A DNA stretch of 18,719 nt from Zygnema cylindricum (taxonomy: Eukaryota; Streptophyta; Zygnematophyceae; Zygnematales; Zygnemataceae), in contig JBBHKE010002763.1 of assembly GCA_037447655.1 (NCBI GenBank), positions 1-18,719 on the forward strand. Direction: 5' to 3'. Both the position numbers and the translations under genes were made by a program. Numbering within the stretch: position 1 is the first letter of the stretch; each line of letters opens with the position of its first letter. Positions 1 through 8,652 of the stretch are shown in pieces. The notes under the pieces are model-generated. The model worked only from the letters and a program-made list of their open reading frames with translations, did not search any database and was not told where the DNA came from.

Positions 1-284
1 GTAATTTCAATTTTTTGGTACGGTTGCAGATTTTCACGTTTTTTTCTAAGTTATGGAGGAAAGCGACAGAAAATAACTGTAACTTTAACACATGCGAAAG
101 TACCTACACCCTATTCGTACGACTGAAGATTTTATCGGTACGGCGATAAGATTTTGAGGAAAACGTAAAAAAAAAACCTTTTCTTTTGGCACGTGAGAAC
201 GCACCCTAACGAGCAATATTCCTACAAAGACAATTCCTCCAACCAATAAAATTATTTGATACGGCTCCAACCCTACGGTACACA
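1..284. other. AT-rich DNA, no gene seen
   Basis: The stretch is AT-rich with several scattered GTACGG words. The one open frame on the minus strand is short, has no recognisable motif and lacks codon character, so nothing is called. Confidence 0.4.
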
Positions 285-503
285 CACCGCCGAATCCTTA
301 TTAGCGTTAAGGTTATTTTCGCCACTTAAAACATCTTTTCTCCGTACACACATGTCGGATCGTGGATCTGACGGTTGAGATTGAAAGGTAACATTCTCAG
401 CTTCCGATTGGCGGTCTCAAATTGAAAATCCGACAAATGTGTACGGAGAAAAGATGCTTTAAGTGGCGAAAAAAACATTGACGCTAATAACGATTCGCGG
501 TTG
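285..503. mobile_element. TIR element copy 1 (MITE-like, TA-target family)
   Basis: A foldback element of about 220 bases. The left end reads CACCGCCGAATCCTTATTAG and the right end is its approximate reverse complement (ACGCTAATAACGATTCGCGG). The inner arms are also inverted: GCCACTTAAAACATCTTTTC near 332 pairs with GAAAAGATGCTTTAAGTGGC near 447. It shares both outer and inner arms with the copies at 8945 and 15748. It is far too short to encode a transposase, so it is non-autonomous. The outermost bases are eroded, so the exact ends are uncertain by a few bases. Confidence 0.7.
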
Positions 504-800
504 TTAATATAGTTAAAAAAGACAAAAAATAAGTACACCAACACTTGATAGTCCACATCGTCGCTTCCAGTTTGAACGAGTAAACAAACAAAATGTACGG
601 ACAGTACACAAACCGACAAATAGAAGTAGACCGTTACACTACAGTACTGTACTTCTAAATTGTACGAAAGGGCGGTGTAGTATGTATTGCCCGATTCTTT
701 CCTCTTATTGATTATGACTTGAAGTTACTTTGACTTTTTTGAAGAAAAGAGTAAAACGGTTTAGAAAAAAGCCTTTGCTCGATCGAATGCAAACCGTCAC

Positions 801-1568
801 TGCACCGCGAATCGTAATTAGAGTAATGAAAAAAGTAGAGTACAAAAACAAAAAAAAACAAATTCGATTAATGAGCGCTAATTTGTGTGATAGAGCTGTT
901 TCAACCATAGTTCACAAGTAGGCGTTTTATGGTAGGCCTTTTGTAGGTGCAAGTTGTGTTATGGGCTTTTCATGTGATCTTCTTAGATCGCTACTTTGAT
1001 CAGCGACCGTCCGATGACGTTTAATTCTCTATCGAACGATGTGCAACTCAACCCTGTTACTTTTTTTTCATTTTGCGACCAATACAATATGGGACTTAAG
1101 GTCATATTGTATGTTTTGCGTACAATAGGCATATTTTATTGGCCTACTTTCACCTACTTTTGAACTATGGTTTCAACTTGTAAGTTTACTCTAATTTATT
1201 GAAGTACTCTAATTGGCACGCTAATATCCTCTACTGTAAATAAGGTATTCGTACAAAATTTGACAAAACATACAGTTTATCTTCACTATGACGTTTGCAC
1301 TTCACGGTTTGTTAAAACGCAGTTACATGATAACGACCTGTATTAAAATATTATTTGTACTTTTTTACTTAATAAAGTACAATTTTGAACGGTCGGAAGT
1401 CGTCCATACTCCACACTATTTAAAACGAACCTATATTAGAATTGAAAACGATAATTAAACTTTACCTTAAACAGAATAATGAAAAAAATAGAATCATTTA
1501 CTCTAGTTCATGTGATAGAGTCAAAATTTCGAGCGACCAAATTAGAGTAATTTACGATTCGCGGTGTA
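801..1568. mobile_element. Longer TIR element of the same end family
   Basis: The left end at 802 (CACCGCGAATCGTAATTAGA) is matched by an inverted right end finishing GATTCGCGGTG before TA at 1567. The inverted match is about 18-20 bases with one indel. The right flank is TA; the left flank is TG, perhaps a mutated TA. Inside, the word TTAGAGTAA and its complement TTACTCTAA recur at both ends and near 1190-1215, as subterminal repeats would. A 10-base-arm hairpin lies at 1082-1112. No transposase frame is visible, so it is read as a non-autonomous derivative about 768 bases long. It could instead be two solo ends enclosing unrelated DNA. Confidence 0.5.
1082..1112. repeat. Inverted repeat, 10-base arms
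   Basis: The arms ATACAATATG and CATATTGTAT flank an 11-base spacer. It lies inside the longer TIR element. No run of T follows that would suggest a terminator. Confidence 0.5.
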
Positions 1569-1590
1569 CTGTAGTAAAAGAAATTGCCAC

Positions 1591-1803
1591 TACACCGTGA
1601 ACCGCTATTAATATTTAGAAATAGATAGCGTTATGAAATAAATAGCGTTATTAACGCTATTTGGGAATTTGGGGGTTTTGAAGGAAATCATTTACTCTAA
1701 TTTGTTTTTTGAAGGGTTTTTTATCAATTCTATTTGAGAATTTGGGTAAAAAAACGGGGTACCGCAATTAGAGTCATTGACGCTAATAGCGATTCATGGT
1801 GTA
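1591..1803. mobile_element. TIR element copy 3 with a different interior
   Basis: The left end is TA then CACCGTGAACCGCTATTA (1591-1610). The right end is GACGCTAATAGCGATTCATGGTG then TA (ending 1803). The ends match the family at 285, 8945 and 15748, but the interior differs: it carries AATAGCGTTA and its inverted copy near 1620-1662 instead of the CTTTTCTCCGTAC arms. The size is 213 bases. The TA dinucleotide at both edges fits a TA target-site duplication, as in Tc1/mariner-type insertions. It sits only about 22 bases from the end of the 801-1568 element. Confidence 0.65.
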
Positions 1804-2196
1804 GCATTGCCACACGTGTCTTTTTTTGAGAAAACCTTCCCACGTGGCAAATGAGCCGCCAAGGCTGTCACCAAGGCCATCACTAACATAATACTCTTTT
1901 TCTTGTTCGACGTGGCACCCACCTTGGCTGCATCCATGGATGCCGGAGACGGTACGTTCCAATCCCTCTCTCTCTCTCTCCTCACCCTTTTGCACCAGCT
2001 CGTTCTCCTTGTGTACGTTCACACGTGTGAAAAATCGATCCGATTCCCTCCCGTGTGTCCTCTAATGGTGGTTTAGAGAGCTATCTGGGCGATGCGGAAG
2101 GCCATCGTGAACAAGGAAAACTTCCTCGCGACGCGATGCGGCGATAATTTTGGTTGCAATGGTAGCGGTCGCGTGATGTGAGTGGTTATCCTTGTG
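1804..2196. other. Non-coding stretch with a (CT)n run
   Basis: No credible gene is seen. The stretch holds a short CT dinucleotide run near 1966-1980 and several CACGTG/ACGTGG words (near 1813, 1850 and 1910). The overlapping minus-strand frames are low-complexity translations without motifs. Confidence 0.4.
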
Positions 2197-2460
2197 TGCA
2201 CTCTCTGCTGCGATGAATCCGGAATGAATTTCGTACTGAAAACCGCACGGAAATTAGACTCTCTAGCGGGTTGCACTCTCTGCTGCGATGAATTCGCACT
2301 GAAAACCGCACGGAAATTGTACTCACTGGCAGGCTGTACTCTCTGCTGCGGCACATCCGCACTGAATTTCGCACTGAAAACGCACTAAAAACCGCACGAA
2401 AAACCGCACGAAAATTGTACTCACGGATTGGCTACACTTTCTTCTGTGATGAATTCGCAC
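2197..2460. repeat. Degenerate tandem repeat, 63-98-base units
   Basis: Four imperfect units start near 2197, 2272, 2335 and 2433. Each begins TGCACTCTCTGCTGCGATGA or a variant, followed by GAAAACCGCACGGAAATT. Unit length varies (about 75, 63 and 98 bases, plus a partial last unit) through insertions such as the repeated AAAACCGCACGAA. All frames on both strands stay open only because unit length is often a multiple of three. The translated peptides are repetitive and match no domain I recognise, so this is called a minisatellite and not a gene. Confidence 0.65.
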
Positions 2461-2679
2461 CTTACAAACAAATAAATAAAACAAGAACAGAATAAACCAC
2501 AATAATAATTGAAATGAAAATACAAAAAACGGAGCCAAATTTTGCAAAATTGTAGGTATATATCGTAATTACAAAAGATATTGGTAGATTATATTCGTCG
2601 AAGACACATAATATTTGAAGCCAAAATTGTAAAAAAAAGTAAAAAAAAAAAAACAAAAATTGAATTAAACAACAAGAAT
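2461..2679. other. A-rich non-coding stretch
   Basis: This is very AT-rich DNA with long A runs near 2628-2653, immediately left of the hAT-like element. No gene is supported. Confidence 0.4.
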
Positions 2680-3786
2680 TAGTGTTGTGTATCGGTAAAA
2701 AAGTTATCGTGATAACACCGATACCGATGGTTATCGGTTATCGAACGGTCAAAGGTCCCGATATATCGGTCCGAGACCAACAAATTCCATATCGGCGATA
2801 ACTTTATAAATATATAGTACGCATTCTATAGTACCTTATTATATACTGTATTATACTATTTACATTATATAGCGTGGCATGCCACATACACGAATCTGTT
2901 CCGTAACTATTTAACTGAAAATACTACGGACAACGCAGCATAGAAAACGTTTGCCGGTTAACTGAACATTTATTATATGGGTACGTACGGCGTTGTATCG
3001 ACAAACTGATAATCATGGAACAGTAAAAAGACGGCGGACACAAAGTACAACGGGTGCAAAATAACATTCTGCGCGCCGCCGGAATCGAACGGACGACTTT
3101 CAATGAGAAAATACGAGCGGACGGCCAGCGTGAGCTCCGACATCCCGGAATGGTTATTTTGGCGGCTTTTGCCAAAATAGCCGACAGATTGACACGTGGC
3201 AGGTCTCCAGTGGATCCCAAGGAAGAAAGGGGCAAAGCCATGTCGTCGGATGTGAAAATTACATCGTTTTTTAGATCCTTACCAAAATCGTACAGTTGAG
3301 TACATAATGTATGGATCTTGACAAATGGCCAAGATGTTGCCGTCAGATTAGAATGGACGCCAAAAAATTATGTCAAAAAATTTCAAGATTTTCCAAATCA
3401 GAAGGATTGTGAAGTTGAGGAGAAATGTTCTCATTCCACGTGTTACACACACATATGTCACATGAACGGAAATCGGACGGACCTGCTAATTTCTAGCGTG
3501 TTTTTTGTAGGAATAAAAAAAAAAACCAGGAGATACTGAAGCTGCCCGGTAATCATTTGAAAAAACTCATTGGCGGTCGCTACAGTACCGTAGAGGAGCC
3601 TGACCGTACATTTAAATGTACGATTCGTATATATATATATCGCCGATAGTTATCGATATCGGTGTTATAGCCGATAAATACCGATAAATAACGATAACGA
3701 TTTATCGTACCAATATATCGATTATCGGGTACCCAAAAAAGAGTCAATATCGGTTATCGGCAAATCCTTACCGATACACAACACTA
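2680..3786. mobile_element. Non-autonomous hAT-like DNA transposon
   Basis: The two ends are perfect 19-base inverted repeats: TAGTGTTGTGTATCGGTAA at 2680 and its exact complement ending at 3786. The first five bases (TAGTG) fit the YARNG terminal pattern known for hAT elements. The flanking octamers ACAAGAAT (2672-2679) and ACAGAAAT (3787-3794) agree at six of eight positions and are read as an eroded 8-base target duplication, the hAT size. Both subterminal regions (about 2690-2805 and 3635-3775) are packed with inverted copies of ATCGGT/TATCG, typical transposase-binding clutter. The 1107-base length, and the absence of a dimerisation domain or other transposase motif, make it non-autonomous. 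Assignment to hAT is inference from termini only. Confidence 0.72.
3040..3300 (+). other. Passenger block inside the hAT-like element
   Basis: This block of higher GC content sits in the middle of the element. A 73-codon frame is open from the ATG at 3081 within a longer open frame to the TGA at 3297-3299 (about 81 codons from 3054). It contains the residues GIERTTFNEKIRADGQR and FAKIADRLTRG. A related DNA block lies at 17835-18020 outside any hAT ends, where the frame is broken. No known domain is recognised. It could be a captured host segment or the relic of a larger internal gene. Function is unknown and coding status is doubtful. Confidence 0.35.
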
Positions 3787-3914
3787 ACAGAAATATATGT
3801 TTATATACTGAGCACCTCCAAATTGCCGAGAGGGCTCCGGCGCCAGTAGGACGTAAAGTTTTTTTATGGCGAACAAATTTATTTTGGGCGTCTAGTCGGT
3901 TCGCAGTTTTGTCT

Positions 3915-4029
3915 TGGTCGGTTAGTCAACTTAAGCTGGTCGGTTGGTCCACTTAGGCTGGTCGGTTGGTCAACTTAGGTTGGTCGGTTGGTTAACTTGA
4001 CATAGGCTCGTCGGCTGGTCAACTTAGGT
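3915..4029. repeat. Five tandem 22-base units
   Basis: Units at 3915, 3937, 3959, 3981 and 4008 follow the pattern TGGTCGGTTGGTCAACTTAG plus two bases. The fourth carries a 5-base insertion. The units are contiguous with no spacers, so this is a short minisatellite and not a CRISPR array. It lies upstream of the retrotransposon remnant and may belong to it or to its flank. Confidence 0.75.
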
Positions 4030-4162
4030 CGCCTACGTAATGCCGGTTCAACTAGATTTGGTTTCGTCGTACGATGTCAACTAAAAGCGACAAACGTAGC
4101 AATTGTCGGTCCTATAGAATTTTGGGGCAGTTCCACGTTGATGTTTACTCTTTCCATTTCCA

Positions 4163-6038
4163 GTGGATCGGAACGTGATTTTTTCAGAGCTTATGGCGGC
4201 TCCATCTCCGATTGTCCAATTGTTTCCCTTTGTGAGGGCTTTCTATTCTTTGACAAGCAGCCTTTCCTTCTCGGCCGATGGTGATATTATTCCTCTCTCC
4301 TCTGCTACTGGCACTCGCCAAGGTGACCCTCTCGGCGGACCTTTGTTCGCCCTTGCCCATTACCGGGCCCTTCGTGCCTCCGCGGCCGCATTCCCTTCTT
4401 GCCTTTTTCCTTCGGTCGCAGATGATACGCACATTATTGGGCCGAGAGAACAAGTCGTGTTGGCATATGATTTTTTCGAGGAACGTTTAGCCGAACTCAA
4501 CCTTTCAGTTTAGCCGTCAAAGTGTGTTATTCGGTCTCCTCAGGATATTCCACTTTCGTTTACTACCCCTCCTGGTTTTCAAACCCCTTCTCCCTCTGAT
4601 GGCATTCGTGTGCTTGGTTGCCCTCTTGGTTCAGATTCTTTCGTGACCCAATTCCTTCATGATGCTTTACAGACAGATCTAGCCTAAGTGGACGACCTTC
4701 CTCCACTTCCCGATCCCCAAGTTGTTTTTGCTATGTTAACCAGGTGTTTCCCCACCGCCCTTCTTACCTCACTCGTACTTCCCCTCCGACCTCGACATTT
4801 CTCTCCTCTCTCTAGGCTTTTGACGATCGCCTCATGGACGTCCTCCACTCTCTATTAGGTCGCGGGGCATTTGATCGCGAGTCTGGGCCATCAGCCCGCA
4901 TTCACGCATCCCTCCCTGTCTCTACTGGGGGGTTGGGTCTATTATCGACCGCTCGTGTTGCTCCAGCTGCCTATTTGGGAAGTTGGTGTCTTATTGCCTC
5001 TACTCTTATTTCCCGTTTCTTGGCTGGGGACACCCCCGTTCTAGCTACTGTTATCCCCCGGGTTTCAAACGGTGTGTTCGCCTTCCAGCGATCTCTATTG
5101 GACGCGTCACGTTCTCTTCCTCCCCATTCCCTTGTGGATCTGCCGATTTTCTCGACCCTTGTTACAAAATCTGTTGAGTGTGTCAGGAATTGATTTCCAA
5201 CCGGGTTATCACCACCATTAAATCTGAGCCTCTCACGGCGCTTCCCTCCGATTCTTCTCGTGCCCGTCTTCTCTCTTGTGGTGGACCTGGTTCTGGGTCT
5301 TGGCGTTTTACCACACCTATTTTGTCCACTCTCCGATTCTCACCAGCTCAGTTCACCACTGCCCTTCGGTTTCGCCTCGGCCTCCACCATCCTCTTTTAC
5401 TTGGCTCTCTTGTTTGTGCATGTGGTCTTGTCTTGGGGCCCGATGGTGTCCATTTGCTTCGTTGCACCCATGGGGGAGATTTGGTTCAGGCGCACGACAC
5501 TATTCGAGACACCGTTGCCACTATTGCTTCAGAGTGGGGCTTTTCTGTGGGTCGAGAGGTTTCTCATATTATTCCCTCGCGTCGGATCGATGTTGTTTTG
5601 CTTGATGGTGCCCGCCGCATTTTCGGTGATATTGTTCTGGCGAACCCTACTTCAGCTGCAGTTGTTCGTCAGGCGGCTCGACATCTTTGGGTGGCAGCTC
5701 GTGATGCTGCTAAGGCGCAGGAGCGTGATTATGCCCACCGGGACCCTATGGATGACTTTATTCCGATGGTGGTCGAGATCTTTGGTTGATTGGGTGTTGC
5801 ACTGGACGAGTTTCTCCGTACTTGTGCTGGACGTGTTTTGGAGCGTTGAGGACCTGGGAGCCCTCCTCCTTCGGTCCTTACTTCTTTTTACCGTCAACGC
5901 TTATCTGTGGCTCTACAACGAGTGCAAGCTTCTATTCTCCTCCGATCGACTGTTCCGGTTATGGATCGTCGCCGTGCTCCGGAACTCCCTCAACGTGCTC
6001 CCCCGGGCTGGGGGGACTTAAGGGGTTGTTTTTCGTAG
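4163..6038 (+). pseudogene. Non-LTR retrotransposon ORF remnant (RT plus C-terminal nuclease-like region)
   Basis: This is a decayed reverse transcriptase reading frame. The first segment (4163-4513) enters in the RT palm: VDRN, then GTRQGDPLGGPLFALAHYRA (QGDPL at 4319-4333) and VADDTHI (VADD at 4415-4426, the usual FADD catalytic aspartate pair). The frame has stops at 4511 and 4685. It shifts near 4805-4820 into a segment read to 5193, and shifts again near 5180 into a segment reaching 5789. It continues through stops at 5787 and 5847 to a TAG at 6036-6038. The thumb segment contains LGRGAFDRESGPSARIHASL. The C-terminal part has a C-A-C ... HLLRCTHGG cluster (5415-5477) then RIDVVLL (5583) and GDIVLANP (5625). 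That layout resembles the zinc-knuckle and PD-(D/E)XK-like region of restriction-like-endonuclease non-LTR elements. The fingers and N-terminus are missing, as expected of 5' truncation. RT identity is firm; clade is inference. Confidence 0.85.
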
Positions 6039-6708
6039 ATATTTAATTGAGTTAGGGTTGGGGTTGGGGTTTGTATTTCTGTTTTTGTGAGTTGCCGTGC
6101 TTTTCATTTTGAGTTACGGTGCTTTTATTTTCCTTGTTGTTGCTTCCTTTTTTTAGGGTGTGTTCTTGTCGCTCTTTTAGTTTTTTATTGTTGTTTTTCA
6201 GTGTTGGTTATGCCACCCCTTTTGTACCCCAAGACTGAGATGGTTTACCATCGTGCTTTTTGATTTATCCTGCAATATAGTTTGTGGACGTTTATATTCT
6301 TTTGGACGTGTAGTTACTTAGTACCTTTTCTAAATCTATTGCGTTAAATTATTTGTTTTTGGTTGACGTTTGAATCCTTTTTTACATTCGCTGTTTTCAT
6401 TTCGGTCTTAAGGAACTCAATTGTCTTTATCCCGGTTAAAAAGAAAGAACGAAATAAAAAGATTTTTCCAAATGCCTATGTTTACTTCGAATTTGCAAAA
6501 TGTCTTTTCTGCGTAAAAATCCCCATCTCCTTCCCCTTTTTTGCCACCAATTACCTTCCAGACATTCTTAAATTAAGGGAGTAGACAAAAAACAAAAACT
6601 ATACCCTTCCTTTCACCTACTCCATACAATTTAAAGAATGTGATAGTTAAGGTAGAGTCAAAAGTCACTAACTACTTTTCTATTTCCACTCACGAATTTT
6701 ATGAACAG
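6039..6708. other. Probable retrotransposon 3' tail, then AT-rich DNA
   Basis: Directly after the RT frame comes T-rich DNA with GGGTTGGGGTTGGGG (about 6055-6070), then a stretch that may be the element's 3' untranslated region, to about 6290. I could not locate a clear poly(A) tail or a target-site duplication. From about 6300 to 6708 no gene is supported. A TTTTC-rich tract just before 6708 is compatible with a splice acceptor for the next feature. Confidence 0.35.
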
Positions 6709-6997
6709 GACTATTTCCAACAACTACTTCACTGGGCCAATTGCAACATCAACGGACACCCGCACTGTTGGGAATTGAGTGGCAATTGCCTGTTTGACTC
6801 GAGCCTCCCAAGCCTCCCATCTGGATGCGGATCCAACGATCAACGTAATAGGAACGTTTGTGAAGCATTTTGCAATGCAACGCAAGTCGGAGGGCCTTGT
6901 GGGGGAAAGGGTACTTGTTTGAGTAAAAATGGGACGACACGTGCATGTGCTTGCAACCAAGGCTACACCGACGTCGCGAGAAAATTTACTTGCAAAT
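6709..6997 (+). pseudogene. LRR-EGF exon remnant of a plant cell-surface-type protein
   Basis: After an acceptor-like ATGAACAG (AG at 6707-6708) the frame reads TISNNYFTGPIA, the conserved face of a plant-type leucine-rich repeat. That frame ends at a TGA (6776). The next frame continues as LSGNCLFDSSL, then a cysteine-rich stretch, then an EGF-like module: PCGGKGTCLSKNGTTRACAC followed by NQGYTDVARKFTC. A one-base frameshift between about 6745 and 6774 therefore separates the LRR from the cysteine-rich part. The order LRR, cysteine cap, EGF, then a proline-rich linker fits extracellular or receptor-like proteins seen in early land plants. A GT donor after 6997 keeps the frame with the acceptor at 7450-7451. 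No signal peptide or kinase domain is in view, so it is partial and probably broken. Confidence 0.6.
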
Positions 6998-7451
6998 GTA
7001 CTATTTCTTGTGGCGATTTTGCCTCTGAAAAAATAAATGCTATCTATGTGTGTGTGTGTGTGGGGGGGGGGGGGTGTGGAGGTGTGTGTGTGTGGGGGGT
7101 GTGTGTGTGGGGGTGTGTGTGGGTGGGGGTGTGTTGCCTTTTTGCAGCAATAGAAATAGAGGCAATTTCCACTATTGTGGTCTCATGCCTATCACATTTT
7201 CAGTTTTGTGGTAATATATCTGTGGAATATCGAATCAATTGTTTAATAGTGCGCTCTAATATTCAAGCACTTTCGTTTCATTGCATAATTCTTACTATTT
7301 TTGGAAAGGTTTTTGATTTTTGTTAATCGATGCAAGTTGTTAAAAATTTCCTATAACTCATTTATTTTTGAGCAACAATGTTTACCAAAAAAATAAAGGG
7401 GTATGCAAAAATATGGTGGTTTCAACACTAAAAAAATATTTTCTTTTCCAG
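6998..7451 (+). other. Putative intron carrying a GT-rich microsatellite
   Basis: This 454-base GT-AG interval lies between the EGF remnant and the proline-rich exon. Joining TTTACTTGCAAAT to TACTACAACC preserves the frame (FTCK-LLQPPPLSS). It contains a (GT)n/(G)n tract at about 7047-7132, and a pyrimidine-rich TTTTCTTTTCCAG precedes the acceptor. Splicing is inferred from sequence alone. Confidence 0.4.
7047..7132. repeat. GT/G-rich microsatellite
   Basis: Alternating TGTG and G6-12 runs, with few interruptions, over about 86 bases. It is a simple repeat, probably prone to length variation. Confidence 0.85.
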
Positions 7452-7606
7452 TACTACAACCACCTCCACTAAGTTCACCACGTTTTGGACCGCCTCCTCC
7501 ATTGCTACCACCCCGCCCACCTCCTTCACCGCCTACTACAACTTATCCGCTCAAAAACACTCGAAAACCCCAACCATTTTCCAAACCAAAGGCACTAAAA
7601 CATTAG
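7452..7606 (+). pseudogene. Proline-rich linker exon of the LRR-EGF gene
   Basis: The frame reads LLQPPPLSSPRFGPPPPLLP and continues as an extensin-like proline-rich stretch (PPRPPPSPP), then TTTYPLKNTRKPQP, to a stop at 7604-7606. In related plant proteins such linkers often join the EGF-like module to a membrane span or cell-wall-associated region. Here the frame closes after about 50 codons without any transmembrane segment, so the gene is either truncated here or continues by splicing to the next proline-rich frame. Membership in the same gene as 6709-6997 rests on the compatible splice phase. Confidence 0.45.
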
Positions 7607-7638
7607 CAAAAGGTCACTGACAACTCATCCTAAAACCT

Positions 7639-7647
7639 AAACCCTAA
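7639..7647 (+). promoter_or_regulatory. Telo-box motif
   Basis: AAACCCTAA, a motif known from plant promoters and identical to a permuted plant telomere unit, lies 10 bases before the ATG at 7657. One occurrence in AT-rich DNA is weak evidence of function. Confidence 0.25.
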
Positions 7648-7656
7648 TCGTCTCCT

Positions 7657-8007
7657 ATGTCTTCTCCTCCCCCTCCTCCTCCCCCTCCCCCTCCCCCTCT
7701 CTTTCCTCCTTCACTCCCTCGTCCACCACCACTTCGTTCACCTCCTCTTTCAAAGCCCCCTCTTCCACCTCCTTCGTCCCCTCCCTCACCCCTTCGCTCC
7801 TCTCCTCCTTTAGTACCCCCTCTTCAGTCTCCTTTCCCTCCCTCATCCCCTCCCTCGTCCCCTCCCCCACCCCTTCGCTCCTCTCCTCCTTTAGTCCCCC
7901 CTCTTCAACCTCCTTCCCCTCCCTCATCCCCTCCTCCACCCCTTCGCTCCTCTCCTCCTCCACTTCCAGTCAACCCAACGCCTCCACGTCCTTTACCCTT
8001 TGTTTGA
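7657..8007 (+). CDS. Proline-rich (extensin-like) open frame, status uncertain
   Basis: A 116-codon frame begins MSS and is more than half proline, in PPPPPPPP runs and PSSPPPPLRSSPPLVPPLQ-type repeats. The repeats reflect a DNA unit of roughly 60-80 bases containing CTTCGCTCCTCTCCTCCTTTAG, at about 7789, 7872 and 7939. Ser-Pro and multi-Pro runs are typical of hydroxyproline-rich cell-wall glycoproteins or of linkers in wall-associated receptors. No signal peptide or membrane segment is present. The DNA is an almost pure pyrimidine tract, so an open frame can arise by composition alone; the opposite strand is open too. It may be a further piece of the LRR-EGF gene, an independent small gene, or simply a repeat. 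Confidence 0.35.
   Translation: MSSPPPPPPPPPPPLFPPSLPRPPPLRSPPLSKPPLPPPSSPPSPLRSSPPLVPPLQSPFPPSSPPSSPPPPLRSSPPLVPPLQPPSPPSSPPPPLRSSPPPLPVNPTPPRPLPFV
7660..7975. repeat. Long polypyrimidine tract with internal tandem units
   Basis: About 315 bases are overwhelmingly C and T on the plus strand, with three imperfect copies of a CCTTCGCTCCTCTCCTCC-containing unit. Such tracts can adopt triplex (H-DNA) structure; that is established for mirror-symmetric polypyrimidine DNA but only inferred here. Confidence 0.7.
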
Positions 8008-8382
8008 AGGTGAATCTCAAACAACAATTGGTGTTGATAAACTCTAGAGTCTTTAAGATTATAATACTTGTTGACCATCTTACACTAAATTAGAATGTAA
8101 CCACAAAGAGGGAGAGGGAGAGGGAGAAGGAGAGACAGGGAGGGGGGGGGACAGAGAGCAAATCTGAAAAAAAAAAAAGACAATCTATTTTCTCCAAAAT
8201 CACTTCATAAAAATAACTAGGTACAGTCCAACCATTTGTTTCATAATGTTGCAATTCAAAGTTAAGGTCATTGTTTGATTGAAAACAAAAAAAATCAGAA
8301 CTATGTATATATGGTTTGGCGATTCTGAATTGAAAGAATTGAATTTGTGTGTTTTTGTTGCACATTTGCTGTCACCTTTTAT
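8008..8382. other. Non-coding stretch with a GAGAGG microsatellite
   Basis: It holds a purine microsatellite at about 8106-8153 (GAGGGAGAGGGA-type, then a G run). The rest is AT-rich, without a supported gene. Confidence 0.5.
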
Positions 8383-8652
8383 ATTAATTTGATGCATCTT
8401 ATACACGATGGAGAAATGAAAGGAATTATTTTTTTAATATAGCACGGATATTTATGTGCGATGATTTTATACATTTCTTTTTGTATACTCATCATCTTTA
8501 AACTCCGTACGTTTTATCCTAATGTGATGCGTATTATACACGATTGAGAAGTATTAAGGATTTTGTGCAATTCTGTAAGATTCACTATGTGCTATAATTT
8601 TACAATTTTTTCATGAATAACCATCAACATAAACCCTGAAAATTTAAAAACC
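8383..8652. repeat. Diverged tandem duplication, about 135-base unit
   Basis: The segment starting near 8383 (TTGATGCATCTTATACACGA ... GTGCGATGATTTTATACA) is repeated, diverged, from about 8517 (GTGATGCGTATTATACACGA ... GTGCTATAATTTTACAA). Both end in a similar CATCATC/CATCAAC-TTAAACT-like stretch. The duplication is non-coding. Confidence 0.5.

Noticed and set aside
730-921. 63-codon basic peptide frame
   Set aside because: It spans the left boundary of the TIR element at 801 and overlaps an opposite-strand frame of similar length, with no recognised motif.
3915-4029. CRISPR-like repeat array
   Set aside because: The units are contiguous, without spacers, and the context is eukaryotic.
4184-4453. 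Minus-strand open frame opposite the RT palm
   Set aside because: It is a shadow of the RT coding strand; the plus strand holds QGDPL and VADD.
5260-6021. 253-codon plus-strand frame rich in L, F and V
   Set aside because: It overlaps the RT C-terminal region in another frame. The recognisable motifs are in the 5178-5789 frame, and the hydrophobic peptide comes from T-rich codons.
6049-6076. Telomere repeat array
   Set aside because: Only a few irregular GGGTTGGGG units occur, just after the retrotransposon frame, so it is too short and irregular to be telomeric.
7655-7963. Minus-strand E/G-rich 102-codon frame
   Set aside because: It is the complement of the polypyrimidine tract, with no domain or start context.
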